Assembly: GCA_903932145.1 (NCBI GenBank)
Contig: CAIZFE010000003.1
Coordinates: 62,001-126,000, forward strand
Length of the DNA stretch: 64,000 nucleotides
Reading direction: 5' to 3'
Source: an uncultured Rhodopila sp.
GTDB lineage: Bacteria; Pseudomonadota; Alphaproteobacteria; Acetobacterales; Acetobacteraceae
In this document: one piece after another, positions 44,750 through 53,754 of the stretch
Layout: each line of letters starts with the position of its first letter
How positions within the stretch are numbered: the first letter of the stretch is position 1
Made by a program: the position numbers and the translations under genes
Notes under the pieces: model-generated
What the model saw: the letters and a program-made list of their open reading frames with translations, nothing else
Told to the model about the DNA's origin: nothing
The model's database searches: none

Positions 44750-45715
44750 ATGCCAACCCGTCGATTCCTGATTGCAAGCGCCGTTCCAGCGGTCCTCGCC
44801 ACGCCTGCGTTCTCCGCTCAAGACGATAGTTTTCACAGCTTTCTCACCGGCGTCCGGGAAGAAGCCCGAAAAGCAGGCATTAAGCCCGCCACACTCGATC
44901 ATGCCTTCGCCGGGGTGTTGCCGAACCAGAAAGTGCTGGACCGGGACCGTCATCAGCCCGAATTCACCATGACCTGGGCGCGATATCGCGGTCTTGTGAT
45001 CTCGGACAAGCGCATCACCGATGGACGCAACGCGGTCGCCGCCAACCGAGCGCTGTTTCAACGGGTGCAAGAACGCTACGGCGTCGGCGCCGGGGTGATC
45101 GCGGGCATTTGGGGCCTGGAATCCAGTTTTGGCACCGGCACCGGTGATTTCCGGGTCGTCGAAGCGCTGGCGACCCTGGCCTGGGAAGGCCGCCGAGCGA
45201 GCTTCTTCCGTGGCGAACTGATGGCGGCGCTGAAAATCCTCGATCACGGGGATGTCGCACCGAATGCGATGACCGGATCATATGCCGGGGCGATGGGGCA
45301 GCCGCAGTTCATGCCCACCAGCTATCTGCGCTACGCGGTGGATTTCGATGGTCATGGCCGTCGCGATATCTGGACCAGCAAGGCGGATGTGCTGGGGTCG
45401 ATCGGCAATTATCTTAAGGCTTCGGGATGGCGGGACGGCCAGACCTGGGGCCAGGCGGTCACGGTGCCGACGGGGTTGGATGCGCCGGGACGCGACGCCA
45501 AGAGGCCGGTGTCGGATTGGGCGGCGTCTGGCGTGCGGCCGCTGTCTGGTCGTTGGGCGGCCATAGCCGATACCCCGGCCGGATTGGTGGCGCCGGATGG
45601 CGCCGGGACCGACGCTTTTCTGGTGTTCGGCAACTTCGCGGCAATCCGCCGGTACAATCCTTCCGATTTTTATGCCATTGCGGTCGGCCTCATCGGCGAT
45701 CAGGTGGTCGCATGA
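44750..45715 (+). CDS. lytic murein transglycosylase, MltB type
   Basis: The 321-residue protein has a signal peptide starting MPTRRFLIASAVPAVLATPA, the catalytic Glu in AGIWGLESSFGTGTG, and GSYAGAMGQPQFMPTSYLRY and VDFDGHGRRDIW, all marks of family 3 (MltB) lytic transglycosylases. It cleaves peptidoglycan glycan strands to 1,6-anhydromuropeptides in the periplasm. The start at 44750 gives the normal leader. Its TGA overlaps the ATG of the RlpA-like gene (ATGA), so the two are coupled. Confidence 0.9.
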   Translation: MPTRRFLIASAVPAVLATPAFSAQDDSFHSFLTGVREEARKAGIKPATLDHAFAGVLPNQKVLDRDRHQPEFTMTWARYRGLVISDKRITDGRNAVAANRALFQRVQERYGVGAGVIAGIWGLESSFGTGTGDFRVVEALATLAWEGRRASFFRGELMAALKILDHGDVAPNAMTGSYAGAMGQPQFMPTSYLRYAVDFDGHGRRDIWTSKADVLGSIGNYLKASGWRDGQTWGQAVTVPTGLDAPGRDAKRPVSDWAASGVRPLSGRWAAIADTPAGLVAPDGAGTDAFLVFGNFAAIRRYNPSDFYAIAVGLIGDQVVA

Positions 45716-46596
45716 ACACCGGTTTCGTCGCCGGCCTCGGCCTGACGGTCGCGCTGTTCGGCTGTAGCGGCCCGCCGCCCCAACCCAATCCGCGCTACAC
45801 GCTCGGCCAACCCTATCAGGTTGGCACTGTCTGGCATTACCCGCGCGAGTCGTTCGACCTGGATGAAACCGGACTGGCGTCCATCGCCAAAGACGGATCG
45901 CCGCGATTGACGGCTGATGGCGAACTGTTTGACCCGACGGCACTCGCGGCGGGTCATCCGACCATTCAGCTTCCCGCCATCGCGCGCCTGACCAACCTGG
46001 ATAACGGCCGCGAGGTCATGGTCCGGCTGAATGATCGGGGCGATGGCGATCCAAGGCGTTTGGTGGAGATCACCAGCCGCACGGCCCTGTTGCTGGCGAT
46101 GCCGCCCGGCAGTGTCGCGCGGGTGCGCCTGACGGTTTTGCGGAACGAAAGCCATGCCGCCGCGGATTCCCTGGCTGGCGCGCCCTCTCTGGCGATGACC
46201 GCCGTCCCCAGGGGCGGGGTGGAGGTCGCTGAACTGGCCCCACCGCCGGGCGTGCGTCAGGGCAATGCCCGAACATTACCGCCGGCCGTCGCAGTCAGTG
46301 CGGCCGCGCTGCCGATGCAGGCACCACCAATGCGGTTGCCTGAGGCGATCATTCAGAGGGAGCCGCATCCCGGCCGCCTGATGGTGCGCCTGGATACATT
46401 CGAAGAATATCAATACGCGAACGTTCAGCAGGCGAAAATGAGCGGACTGGGCGCGCGAATCGTTTCCATGATCGATCGCCGGACCCATTGGTTCCGCGTT
46501 GAAATCGGCCCGTTGCCGGATGTCGCGCAGGCTGACGCCGTATTGGATCAGGCTCTCGCCGCCGGAATACCGGACGCGCGAATCGTGGTGGATTAG
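45712..46596 (+). CDS. RlpA-like septal-ring lipoprotein with SPOR domain
   Basis: The 294-residue protein has a lipobox (TVALFGCSG, Cys18), a double-psi beta-barrel with LTADGELFDPTALAAGHPT, LTNLDNGREVMVRLNDRG (His and Asp equivalent to the RlpA catalytic pair), a Pro/Ala-rich linker, and a C-terminal SPOR-like domain (residues about 220-294, GRLMVRLDTFEEYQYAN). RlpA cuts naked glycan strands at division sites. It overlaps the mltB-like gene by 4 bp and precedes the PBP5-like gene by 14 bp, forming an envelope operon. Confidence 0.85.
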   Translation: MNTGFVAGLGLTVALFGCSGPPPQPNPRYTLGQPYQVGTVWHYPRESFDLDETGLASIAKDGSPRLTADGELFDPTALAAGHPTIQLPAIARLTNLDNGREVMVRLNDRGDGDPRRLVEITSRTALLLAMPPGSVARVRLTVLRNESHAAADSLAGAPSLAMTAVPRGGVEVAELAPPPGVRQGNARTLPPAVAVSAAALPMQAPPMRLPEAIIQREPHPGRLMVRLDTFEEYQYANVQQAKMSGLGARIVSMIDRRTHWFRVEIGPLPDVAQADAVLDQALAAGIPDARIVVD

Positions 46597-46610
46597 GAGG
46601 TACCGTCGAG

Positions 46611-47843
46611 ATGCTGACCCGTCGTCTTGGCTTGCTGGCGTCCGCCATCCTGTGCGGTGCCGGATCGGCGTTCGCGCAAAGCAAACACCCGTCCACCGGA
46701 GCCGCCGGCAAGGCGGGCGCCGCCGGTCACAAGGGGAAGGAACAAGCGGTTCCGACCGGCAGTCCGGCGGACACTCCCTTAGGGCCGATCGATACCGCCG
46801 CCAAATGGGCCTACATTCAGGATTTCGATACCGGCGCCACCCTGCTGGAAAAACTGGCGGACGAGGAAATGCCGCCGTCGTCGATGACCAAGCTGATGAC
46901 GATGTACCTTGTGTATGATCAGTTGAAGCAGGGTCGCCTGAAGCTGGAAGACGAACTGCCGGTAACCGAAAAAGCCTGGCGCATGCAGGGCTCCAAGATG
47001 TTCGTCTCGATCGGCAGCACAGTGAAGGTGGAAGATCTGATCCGCGGCGTCATCGTGCAATCCGGCAACGACGCCGCCATCGTGCTGGCCGAGGCGATCG
47101 GCGGGTCGGAAGAACAATTCGCCGAAAAGATGAATGCCAAAGCCAAGGAACTCGGCATGACACATTCGTTCTTCAAGAATTGCACCGGTTGGCCCGATCC
47201 CGAACAGCATATGAGCGCCCGCGATATCGCGACGTTGGCCGGGCGCATCATCCACGATTTTCCGGACTATTACCATTACGATGCTGAAAAGTCATTTCGG
47301 TACAACGGTATCGATCAGGGCAACCGCAACCCGATGGTGCAAAAAGGCACCGCCGACGGGTTGAAAACCGGTCATACCGATGCGGGCGGGTACGGTCTGG
47401 TGGCCAGTTCAATCCGCAACGGCCGCCGGGTGATCCTGGTGCTGAACGGCATGGCCTCGATGCGCGAACGTGGCGAGGAAGGCGAACGCCTGATGGACTG
47501 GGCGTTCCTTAACTTTGAGGACGTGACTTTGTTCTCGGCGGGCGATGTCGTCGAGACCATTCCGGTCTGGTTGGGCACCGCGCATTCGGTGCCGCTGGTG
47601 GCCGGTCGCGATCTGATCGTGACGATGCCACGCAACTGGCGGCAGAAAGCGTCGGTGAAGATCAGCTTCGACACGCCGCTGACGGCGCCGGTCACCAAAG
47701 GCGACGTGTTGGGGAAACTGGTCCTCAGCGGGCAGGGTGTTCCGAATCTGGACGTGCCGTTGCTGGCGGCGGCGGACGTGCCCCGGTTGGGGCTGCCGGG
47801 GCGCGCCATGGCGGTGCTGTCGAAATATGTGACCGGGACGTGA
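46611..47843 (+). CDS. D-alanyl-D-alanine carboxypeptidase (PBP5/6 type)
   Basis: The 410-residue protein has a signal peptide and the three penicillin-binding motifs: SSMTK (Ser nucleophile and Lys), SGN in VQSGNDAAIVLAEA, and KTG in DGLKTGHTDAGGYG. A C-terminal PBP5-type beta-domain follows. It trims the terminal D-Ala from peptidoglycan stem peptides. An AGGAGG lies before the ATG. Its stop overlaps the GTG of tmk. With the MltB and RlpA-like genes it makes a cell-wall remodelling group. Confidence 0.92.
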   Translation: MLTRRLGLLASAILCGAGSAFAQSKHPSTGAAGKAGAAGHKGKEQAVPTGSPADTPLGPIDTAAKWAYIQDFDTGATLLEKLADEEMPPSSMTKLMTMYLVYDQLKQGRLKLEDELPVTEKAWRMQGSKMFVSIGSTVKVEDLIRGVIVQSGNDAAIVLAEAIGGSEEQFAEKMNAKAKELGMTHSFFKNCTGWPDPEQHMSARDIATLAGRIIHDFPDYYHYDAEKSFRYNGIDQGNRNPMVQKGTADGLKTGHTDAGGYGLVASSIRNGRRVILVLNGMASMRERGEEGERLMDWAFLNFEDVTLFSAGDVVETIPVWLGTAHSVPLVAGRDLIVTMPRNWRQKASVKISFDTPLTAPVTKGDVLGKLVLSGQGVPNLDVPLLAAADVPRLGLPGRAMAVLSKYVTGT

Positions 47844-48460
47844 CCCGGGGGCGATTTATTACGCTTGAGGGCGGCGAGGGGGCTGGCAAGACGACCCAGT
47901 CCGTTCTGTTGGCCGACGCATTGACCGCACATGGTGTCGGGGCATTGCGTACGCGCGAACCGGGGGGCTCTCCAGGCGCGGAAGTTCTGCGTGGATTGTT
48001 GCTCGGCGGTTCGATCGACTGGTCGCCCCGGGCCGAGACGCTGCTGCATTTCGCTGCCCGGGCGGAGCATGTCGCCGAGACGGTGGATCCCGCGTTGGCG
48101 GCGGGAACCTGGGTGATCTGTGACCGGTTCTTCGATTCCACTTTGGCGTATCAGGGATACGGACAGGGCGCAGACCGGTCCTTTATCGCGTCGTTGATCG
48201 GGCTGTTGGGGATCGCTCCGGATCTGACGCTGGTGCTGGACGTTCCTGAATCCGTGGCCGCCGAACGCATGCGGAAGCGGGGTGGCGATGCCGACCGCTA
48301 CGAACGCCTGGACAGCGCCTTCCACGCCCGCGTCCGCCAGGGATTCCGAGATATCGCTCTATCCGAACCTGATCGGTGTGTGTTGTTGGATGCCTCGGCC
48401 GATATCCAGGCGGTCCACACCGCTATCATGACAGCGGTGTGGACGCGCTTCGGTCAGTAG
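47840..48460 (+). CDS. tmk: thymidylate kinase
   Basis: The 206-residue protein has the P-loop TLEGGEGAGKTTQ, the DRx motif in VICDRFFDSTLAYQGYGQG and LREPGGSPGAE-type TREPGGSPGAEVLR. It phosphorylates dTMP to dTDP. The start is GTG at 47840, overlapping the PBP5-like stop, so it is co-translated with the wall gene. Its last 7 bp overlap the end of the convergent receptor gene. The usual partner holB is not in view after it, so the dacC-tmk-holB order seen in relatives is broken here. Confidence 0.93.
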   Translation: MTRGRFITLEGGEGAGKTTQSVLLADALTAHGVGALRTREPGGSPGAEVLRGLLLGGSIDWSPRAETLLHFAARAEHVAETVDPALAAGTWVICDRFFDSTLAYQGYGQGADRSFIASLIGLLGIAPDLTLVLDVPESVAAERMRKRGGDADRYERLDSAFHARVRQGFRDIALSEPDRCVLLDASADIQAVHTAIMTAVWTRFGQ

Positions 48461-49644
48461 CCCAGGGCTGTTTGCTCGACCGGCACCCAGCGGCCGTCTT
48501 TCACGACGGTCAGGAACGAACGGGTTGAGCCATGATGTTGGTCCGGTCCGAAGGACAATTCTGATCCGAAAATGTCCTTGTAGTCGTGGATGCTTTCCAT
48601 CGCGTGGATGAAACCGTCCACGGTCAGGTCTTTGCCGGCTTTGTCCAGCCCCATCAGGACCATGCTGGCGGCCGTATAGCCGACCTCGCCATGGAAATTC
48701 GGATCGCGGCCATAGCGGGCCTTGTACCGCTTGGCGAAATCCTGCACGGCGGGACGGGGATCATCGGGGTAGGCATAGAGGGCAGGGGTCATGCAGTAAA
48801 ACCCTTCCGTCGCGCCGCCCGGCAAACTGGCCACGGCGGTATCATAGGCGGCGAACTGACCGACCAGATCGACGGTCCAGTTCATTTTCTTCACGGTTTG
48901 AATGATGATGTTGGTATCGCGCACGATGGTGCCCAGCATGACGGTGTCGCAGCCGGCATCGTGCAGTTTGGTCATCGGGGCGTTGAAATCGGTGTCGGTC
49001 GGGCGGTGTGCGGTGGTCTCGATGACCTTCAGGCCCAGCGCCTCGGTTTCGGCGACAACGCCGGCGAGGACGTCTTTGCCGAAGTCGGAATCCTGGTAGG
49101 TGACGCAGAACTTCGTGCGGCCTTTCTGGTCGTGGAAATACTTTACCGCCGCTCGCATCTGGTCGTAGTACGAAGCGAACTGGGCGAACTTCAGCTTGTT
49201 GTAGGGCTCATACATGGACCGGGCCGCGGTCAGCGGGAACATATTCGGCACGCCCTTGGCGAATTGCGTCGGCATGTTGGCGTCGTTCATCGGCGTGCCG
49301 CCATCATCGATCGTGGCAAAGACGGTGTCGTTGTTCAGTAGTTTGTTCATCGCCTGGACGGCGCGAGGCACCTGATACTGGTTGTCTTCAACGATATACT
49401 TGATCTTGCGGCCATTGACGCCGCCCTTGGCGTTGGCTTCGTCGAACGCTATGCGCACGGCATCGCTGTTGTTGACGCCTTGCACGGCGGTCACGCCGGA
49501 CAGGTCGGTAATCGTGCCAATGACAATTTCCGTATCGCTGACTCCGCGAACGGCATCGGCGGCTCGGGAGGCTGTTGGGGCGGCGGTCATCAGCAGACCA
49601 GCGGCGAGAGCGGGCAACCAACCCTTTCTGGGCATCACAGGCAT
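48454..49644 (-). CDS. Liv-type ABC transporter substrate-binding protein
   Basis: The 396-residue protein has a leader (LPALAAGLLMTAAPTASRAA) and Liv-type motifs: GVSDTEIVIGTITDLSG, NAKGGVNGRKIKYIVED, VTYQDSDFGKDVLAGV and GYTAASMVLMGLDKAG. It binds a small organic ligand in the periplasm. It differs from the Liv-type receptor at 42216 and has no permease genes beside it. The three genes downstream on this strand and its divergent TRAP partner suggest a carboxylate or aromatic-acid ligand, but this is inferred. Confidence 0.88.
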   Translation of the reverse strand: MPVMPRKGWLPALAAGLLMTAAPTASRAADAVRGVSDTEIVIGTITDLSGVTAVQGVNNSDAVRIAFDEANAKGGVNGRKIKYIVEDNQYQVPRAVQAMNKLLNNDTVFATIDDGGTPMNDANMPTQFAKGVPNMFPLTAARSMYEPYNKLKFAQFASYYDQMRAAVKYFHDQKGRTKFCVTYQDSDFGKDVLAGVVAETEALGLKVIETTAHRPTDTDFNAPMTKLHDAGCDTVMLGTIVRDTNIIIQTVKKMNWTVDLVGQFAAYDTAVASLPGGATEGFYCMTPALYAYPDDPRPAVQDFAKRYKARYGRDPNFHGEVGYTAASMVLMGLDKAGKDLTVDGFIHAMESIHDYKDIFGSELSFGPDQHHGSTRSFLTVVKDGRWVPVEQTALGY

Positions 49645-49759
49645 CATGCATCCCTTCCTGACTGCCGAATGTTGTCGGCAGGTCTTGTTTTGTTACCCGG
49701 CTTGGTCCGGACTTCAGACGCTAGCCGGGGTCGGCGGTTGCTTCAACTGGCGCCCTGCG

Positions 49760-51250
49760 TCAGAGACCGGCCGCCACACGCGCCGCGCCCTCGCCTGCTA
49801 TGCGGCCGAACGTCACGCCGGCCACCAGGCCCGTGCCACTGCCGTAGTTGTGATAGTATAGACCGCCGACAATCTCCCCCGCTGCAAACAGACCGTTGAT
49901 CGCTACGCCGGAGGTGTCCTGCACCCGCGCCTCGGTGCTGACTTTCAGTCCGCCAAAAGTGAAGGTGACGCCCGCGGTAACCCCATAGGCATGATAAGGG
50001 GGAGCATCCAGTTTCTGTGCCCAGTTGGTTTTGTCTATCGCCAGCCCGGTTGTGCGGTACCCGTCATGAACGTTCGGGTTGAACGGCACATCGGGGCGCG
50101 GCGCCGCGTTATAGGCCTTCAAAGTTGCCAGTGCCGCAACCGGATCGACGCCGGTCAGTTTGGTCACCAGTTCTTCCAGCGTGTTGGCGGTTTCTTTGGT
50201 AATCCGGGCGATGCGGTATTCGTCGCGCAACAAGCCGATGATCTTCTGGTCGAAGACCTGCCAGGCGAACAGGCCGGGTTGTTTCATCACCTCATGGCCG
50301 TATTTGGCATAGGTGTAGCTGTGGAAATCCAGGCCCTCATCAAGAAATCGCTCGCCCCGAGCATTCAGGATCACGCCGAAAGGGTAGTTGTGTTTTTGAA
50401 AACGGTCACCGATTGAGATATCGCCATACGGCGGTGCATTCATGTCCCACTGCACCGCGTGCGCGCCGGACCAGTGACCGGCCGAGGCAGCGCCGATATC
50501 CATCGCCATCTTGTGGCCGTAGCCGTTGTTGAAGCGGGTGCCGCGAACTTTCGCCAGATCCCAGTTCGGGCCGATGTAGCGCGCGCGCATTTCGGCATTG
50601 GATTCGAAGCCGCCGCAGGCCAGCACGACGGCTTTCGCGCGCAGGTCATAGGATTTGCCTCCGTGGCGCGCCTTGACGCCCTGGACGCGTCCGTCGTCGG
50701 TCAGCAGTTGATACGCCGTCGTGTCGTACAGCACGGGGATGCGGGCTTTCTCCAGCGCCGCGTGCAGCGTTGCGACCAGATGCAGGCCGCCGCCATGGAT
50801 ATGGCACGCCAGACCGCCCCAGAACTTGAATTTGCCGTCAACCTTGAACGCTTGCCGTCCCAGCGCCGGCTGGAATTTGACGCCGTGCTTTTTCAGCCAG
50901 AGCGCGGACTGGTAGGACCCGCCGATCAGCACCTCGGTCAGTTCGGGATCGCAGCGGTAATCCGTCAGGCGGCCCATATCGTCAAAGTATTGTTCGGTGG
51001 TGTACGTGCCGAAATCGATGTTCGCCAGATCGAGGTCGGCGATGGTCGGGTCCAACGCCAATAATTCGTCGATCCCATCATAGACGAAGCGAAACGCGCC
51101 GCCGGTAAACGCGGAATTGCCCGCGCGCGCTTCCTGAGGCGCGGTTTCAATCATGGCGACCGAGGCGCCGGCCTCGTGGGCGGCCAGCGCGGCGTTGGCG
51201 GCGGCGTTGCCGGCACCGATGACCAGGACATCGACAGGTTGGTCGTTCAT
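49760..51250 (-). CDS. tcuA: FAD-dependent tricarballylate dehydrogenase
   Basis: The 496-residue flavoprotein belongs to the succinate dehydrogenase/fumarate reductase superfamily: FAD-binding VLVIGAGNAAANAALAAHEA, ARAGNSAFTGGAFRF, VVLACGGFESNAEMR and the C-terminal LFAAGEIVGGLYYHNYGSGT. The AFTGGAFRF region and length fit TcuA, which oxidizes tricarballylate to cis-aconitate. TcuB (the electron-transfer partner) and TcuC are not here, so a related dicarboxylate or steroid substrate remains possible. It lies 4 bp after the cyclase gene, likely in one operon. Confidence 0.82.
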   Translation of the reverse strand: MNDQPVDVLVIGAGNAAANAALAAHEAGASVAMIETAPQEARAGNSAFTGGAFRFVYDGIDELLALDPTIADLDLANIDFGTYTTEQYFDDMGRLTDYRCDPELTEVLIGGSYQSALWLKKHGVKFQPALGRQAFKVDGKFKFWGGLACHIHGGGLHLVATLHAALEKARIPVLYDTTAYQLLTDDGRVQGVKARHGGKSYDLRAKAVVLACGGFESNAEMRARYIGPNWDLAKVRGTRFNNGYGHKMAMDIGAASAGHWSGAHAVQWDMNAPPYGDISIGDRFQKHNYPFGVILNARGERFLDEGLDFHSYTYAKYGHEVMKQPGLFAWQVFDQKIIGLLRDEYRIARITKETANTLEELVTKLTGVDPVAALATLKAYNAAPRPDVPFNPNVHDGYRTTGLAIDKTNWAQKLDAPPYHAYGVTAGVTFTFGGLKVSTEARVQDTSGVAINGLFAAGEIVGGLYYHNYGSGTGLVAGVTFGRIAGEGAARVAAGL

Positions 51251-51254
51251 GTCT

Positions 51255-52136
51255 TTACACCATCACAATGGGGCGCACGGGCGCGCCGGTCGCGCCACGG
51301 ATTTTCGTGGCAAGCAGGATGAAACACGCGGCGTAAATACGCGCGGCCGCGAGTTCCTCCAGCGCGAGGTTTTCGATCAGATAGACCCCGCATTCCGCCA
51401 GCGCGTACTGGTGGACCGGCATCATCACGCTCTTGTTGGGGTTGGGCAGGACTTCGACCGCCATGTTGTCGGCGCCGATCGCGACGATACCCTGGTCGAT
51501 CAGCCATTTGGCCGCCGGGACGTCGATCCCGGGTTCGCCTTCGAGATACCGCGCATTGTCGGTGCCATAGTAACGGCCCCAGCCGGTGCGGATCAGGGCG
51601 ATGTCGCCTGATTCCACAGTGAACCCGCCTTTGTCGGCCGCGCGTTTCAGATCGTCCGGCGTCACGGTCTGGCCGGGAGACAGATGTGTGGCGCCGCCGA
51701 CGTCGAACAGCACGGCTCGGGTAATCATCGGCGGTGCGTGCTCGATCCCCAGACGGTCCAGGCCCCAATCGGTGACCACATCGGCGCAGGCATTGCCGTT
51801 ATAAAGCATATCGCCGTTGGAAAAATGCCCGAGCGCGTCGATGTGGGTGCCGACATGGGCGGTCATTTCGATACGTTCGAGGTTGGTGCCCGCGTCGTTC
51901 GTGGCACCCGTCTTGCGGCGGCGTTTGATGGTGTCGCGCCACGATCCGAAGATCGACATCAGGAACGGTGTCTGGTTCGGCGCCATATACGGCGCGCCCA
52001 TGTAGATCTCGTGGCTGACGTCATAGATGCGGCCCTGCTTCACCGACGCCAGCGCGGACAGGCGCTTTTCGACTGTCAGCAGATTGCCGGCGCCGATCTG
52101 GTCGGTTGGTCCCCACTGCGCATGGTTATGGATCAT
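51255..52136 (-). CDS. cyclase-family (kynurenine formamidase-like) hydrolase
   Basis: The 293-residue protein has the cyclase metal signature HVGTHIDALGHF near residue 95 and IRTGWGRYY, the standard family marks. Relatives hydrolyze cyclic imides, formylkynurenine or related amides with a metal ion. The ATG at 52136 is 90 bp from the divergent TRAP receptor gene. The tcuA-like gene follows after 4 bp. I infer a catabolic unit in which TRAP uptake feeds the hydrolase and flavoprotein. Confidence 0.86.
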   Translation of the reverse strand: MIHNHAQWGPTDQIGAGNLLTVEKRLSALASVKQGRIYDVSHEIYMGAPYMAPNQTPFLMSIFGSWRDTIKRRRKTGATNDAGTNLERIEMTAHVGTHIDALGHFSNGDMLYNGNACADVVTDWGLDRLGIEHAPPMITRAVLFDVGGATHLSPGQTVTPDDLKRAADKGGFTVESGDIALIRTGWGRYYGTDNARYLEGEPGIDVPAAKWLIDQGIVAIGADNMAVEVLPNPNKSVMMPVHQYALAECGVYLIENLALEELAAARIYAACFILLATKIRGATGAPVRPIVMV

Positions 52137-52226
52137 TTTGGATGCTCCGTTTCCTCATTTGCCATAACGTGCCACTGCTGTACCATGTTGGGCAACCGGC
52201 CAAGAATCACTCAGGGGAAACTATCA

Positions 52227-53237
52227 ATGCGCATAATCTCATCGCGTCGTTCGCTGTTGCGGTCCGCCAGCGGCCTTGCCGGCATTTTGGCGACCGGCCG
52301 GGCACCGGCGTTTGCGCAGGCGACGCCGAAGAAGATGCAGTTGGCTGCGGTCAATCCGTATCCGGAGTCGGGCGCGGTGGCGACCGAGTGGTTCGTCAAG
52401 GCGCTGACCGAACGCAGCAAGGGTGAACTCGACGTCAGTTTTCATGGCGGCACGTTGCTGACCAAGGAAATCGACATCATGAACGCGGTGAAGTCGGGCA
52501 ATATCGCCATGGGGAACCCCGGCGGTGCCTCGGCCACGTTGTTTCCGGAAATGGGCGTGTTCCTGGTCGGATACCTGATCAGCAGCTACGATCAGGCCTA
52601 CAAGGTGATGAACGGTAAGGTCGGCGACGATCTGGACAAGATATTCCAGGAAAAATACGGCATCAAAGTCATCTATTACTTCGACTATGGATTCCGCCAT
52701 TTCTGGAATGCCAAGCGCCCGATCGAGGTGCCAAAGGATCTGCGCGGCCTGAAGATTCGCGCCCAACCGTCCAAGGTGTTTGCCGATACCATCAACAGCC
52801 TTGGTGGCGTTGCGGTGCCGTTGGGCTGGGCTGAGGTGATTACCGCGGCGCAACAGGGCGTTATTGATGGCGCGGACTTGCCCGTGGTCAACATGGTGCC
52901 GTTGAAGGCGTTCGAGGTCTCAAAATACTACTCGCTGACGGGACACAACTACGGCGCCACGCTGATCGGCATGAATCTGCAAATGTGGAACGATTTGCGT
53001 CCCGATCAGCAGAAACTGGTGCTGGATACCGGGCGTGAGGCCCAGGGTGTCGTCCGCAAGGTGACCGAGGATGTGGACACCTTGGCCAGCGCCAAGGCGC
53101 AGCTTGAACCGCGCGGCATGATCATCAACGAACCCAACCACGGGCCATTTATCGACATCGCCAAGGCGAAGCTGTGGCCGCAGTACGAGGCTAAGTATAG
53201 CGGACTTTGGGACCAAATCCTCGCCACGAAGGTCTGA
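52227..53237 (+). CDS. TRAP transporter substrate-binding protein (DctP)
   Basis: The 336-residue protein has a Tat-like leader (SRRSLLRSASGLAGILATG) and the DctP fold: LKIRAQPSKVFADTINSLG with the carboxylate-binding Arg in RAQPS, and PLGWAEVITAAQQGVIDGAD. It captures an organic acid in the periplasm. AGGGGAA lies eight bases before the ATG at 52227. DctQ starts 5 bp after its stop and DctM follows, a complete TRAP set. Confidence 0.9.
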   Translation: MRIISSRRSLLRSASGLAGILATGRAPAFAQATPKKMQLAAVNPYPESGAVATEWFVKALTERSKGELDVSFHGGTLLTKEIDIMNAVKSGNIAMGNPGGASATLFPEMGVFLVGYLISSYDQAYKVMNGKVGDDLDKIFQEKYGIKVIYYFDYGFRHFWNAKRPIEVPKDLRGLKIRAQPSKVFADTINSLGGVAVPLGWAEVITAAQQGVIDGADLPVVNMVPLKAFEVSKYYSLTGHNYGATLIGMNLQMWNDLRPDQQKLVLDTGREAQGVVRKVTEDVDTLASAKAQLEPRGMIINEPNHGPFIDIAKAKLWPQYEAKYSGLWDQILATKV

Positions 53238-53242
53238 TACTT

Positions 53243-53749
53243 ATGCGGGCGCTGTTTCTGCTGCCCAGGATTCTCCTGGGCGGCCTCGTGCTGTTCGCGA
53301 TCGGGGTCATGCTGTACGGCGTGTTCGCCCGCTATGTCCTGCTGCCGCTGACGGATTGGCTCGATTGGGATCAGCCCAACTTTTTCTGGGTCGAGGAGGT
53401 TGGTGAAACGACGTTGGCGTGGCTGACGATGATCGGGGCGGCGATCGCGGTGAAGGAACGCAGTCACTTCGCGCTGAATTTGATCACGCATCGTTTGTCA
53501 GAACGGACGCGGGCCGGGCTGCATATCGCGCATAATCTGATCATCGCCGGTTTCGGCGGCTTAATTGCCTGGTTCGGCTACAAGCTCGTGCTGCTGAACA
53601 TCACCCTCACGTCCCCGGCGTTAGAAATGAGCCTCGGTTGGCTGTACGCCTCAACCGTCGTGGGCGGCATTCTGATGGCGTTGTTCGCACTCGATGCGGC
53701 AAGACGGCCTGCCGGTCCCGAACACAGCTTTGCCGACGTGCGGGAGTAA
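53243..53749 (+). CDS. TRAP transporter small membrane subunit (DctQ)
   Basis: The 168-residue protein has four membrane segments, with the DctQ marks FFWVEEVGETTLAWLTMIGA and KERSHFALNLI between the second and third. It joins the DctM channel to the periplasmic receptor. It starts 5 bp after dctP and is followed by the dctM GTG 5 bp after its own stop. Confidence 0.9.
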   Translation: MRALFLLPRILLGGLVLFAIGVMLYGVFARYVLLPLTDWLDWDQPNFFWVEEVGETTLAWLTMIGAAIAVKERSHFALNLITHRLSERTRAGLHIAHNLIIAGFGGLIAWFGYKLVLLNITLTSPALEMSLGWLYASTVVGGILMALFALDAARRPAGPEHSFADVRE

Positions 53750-53754
53750 GACCG

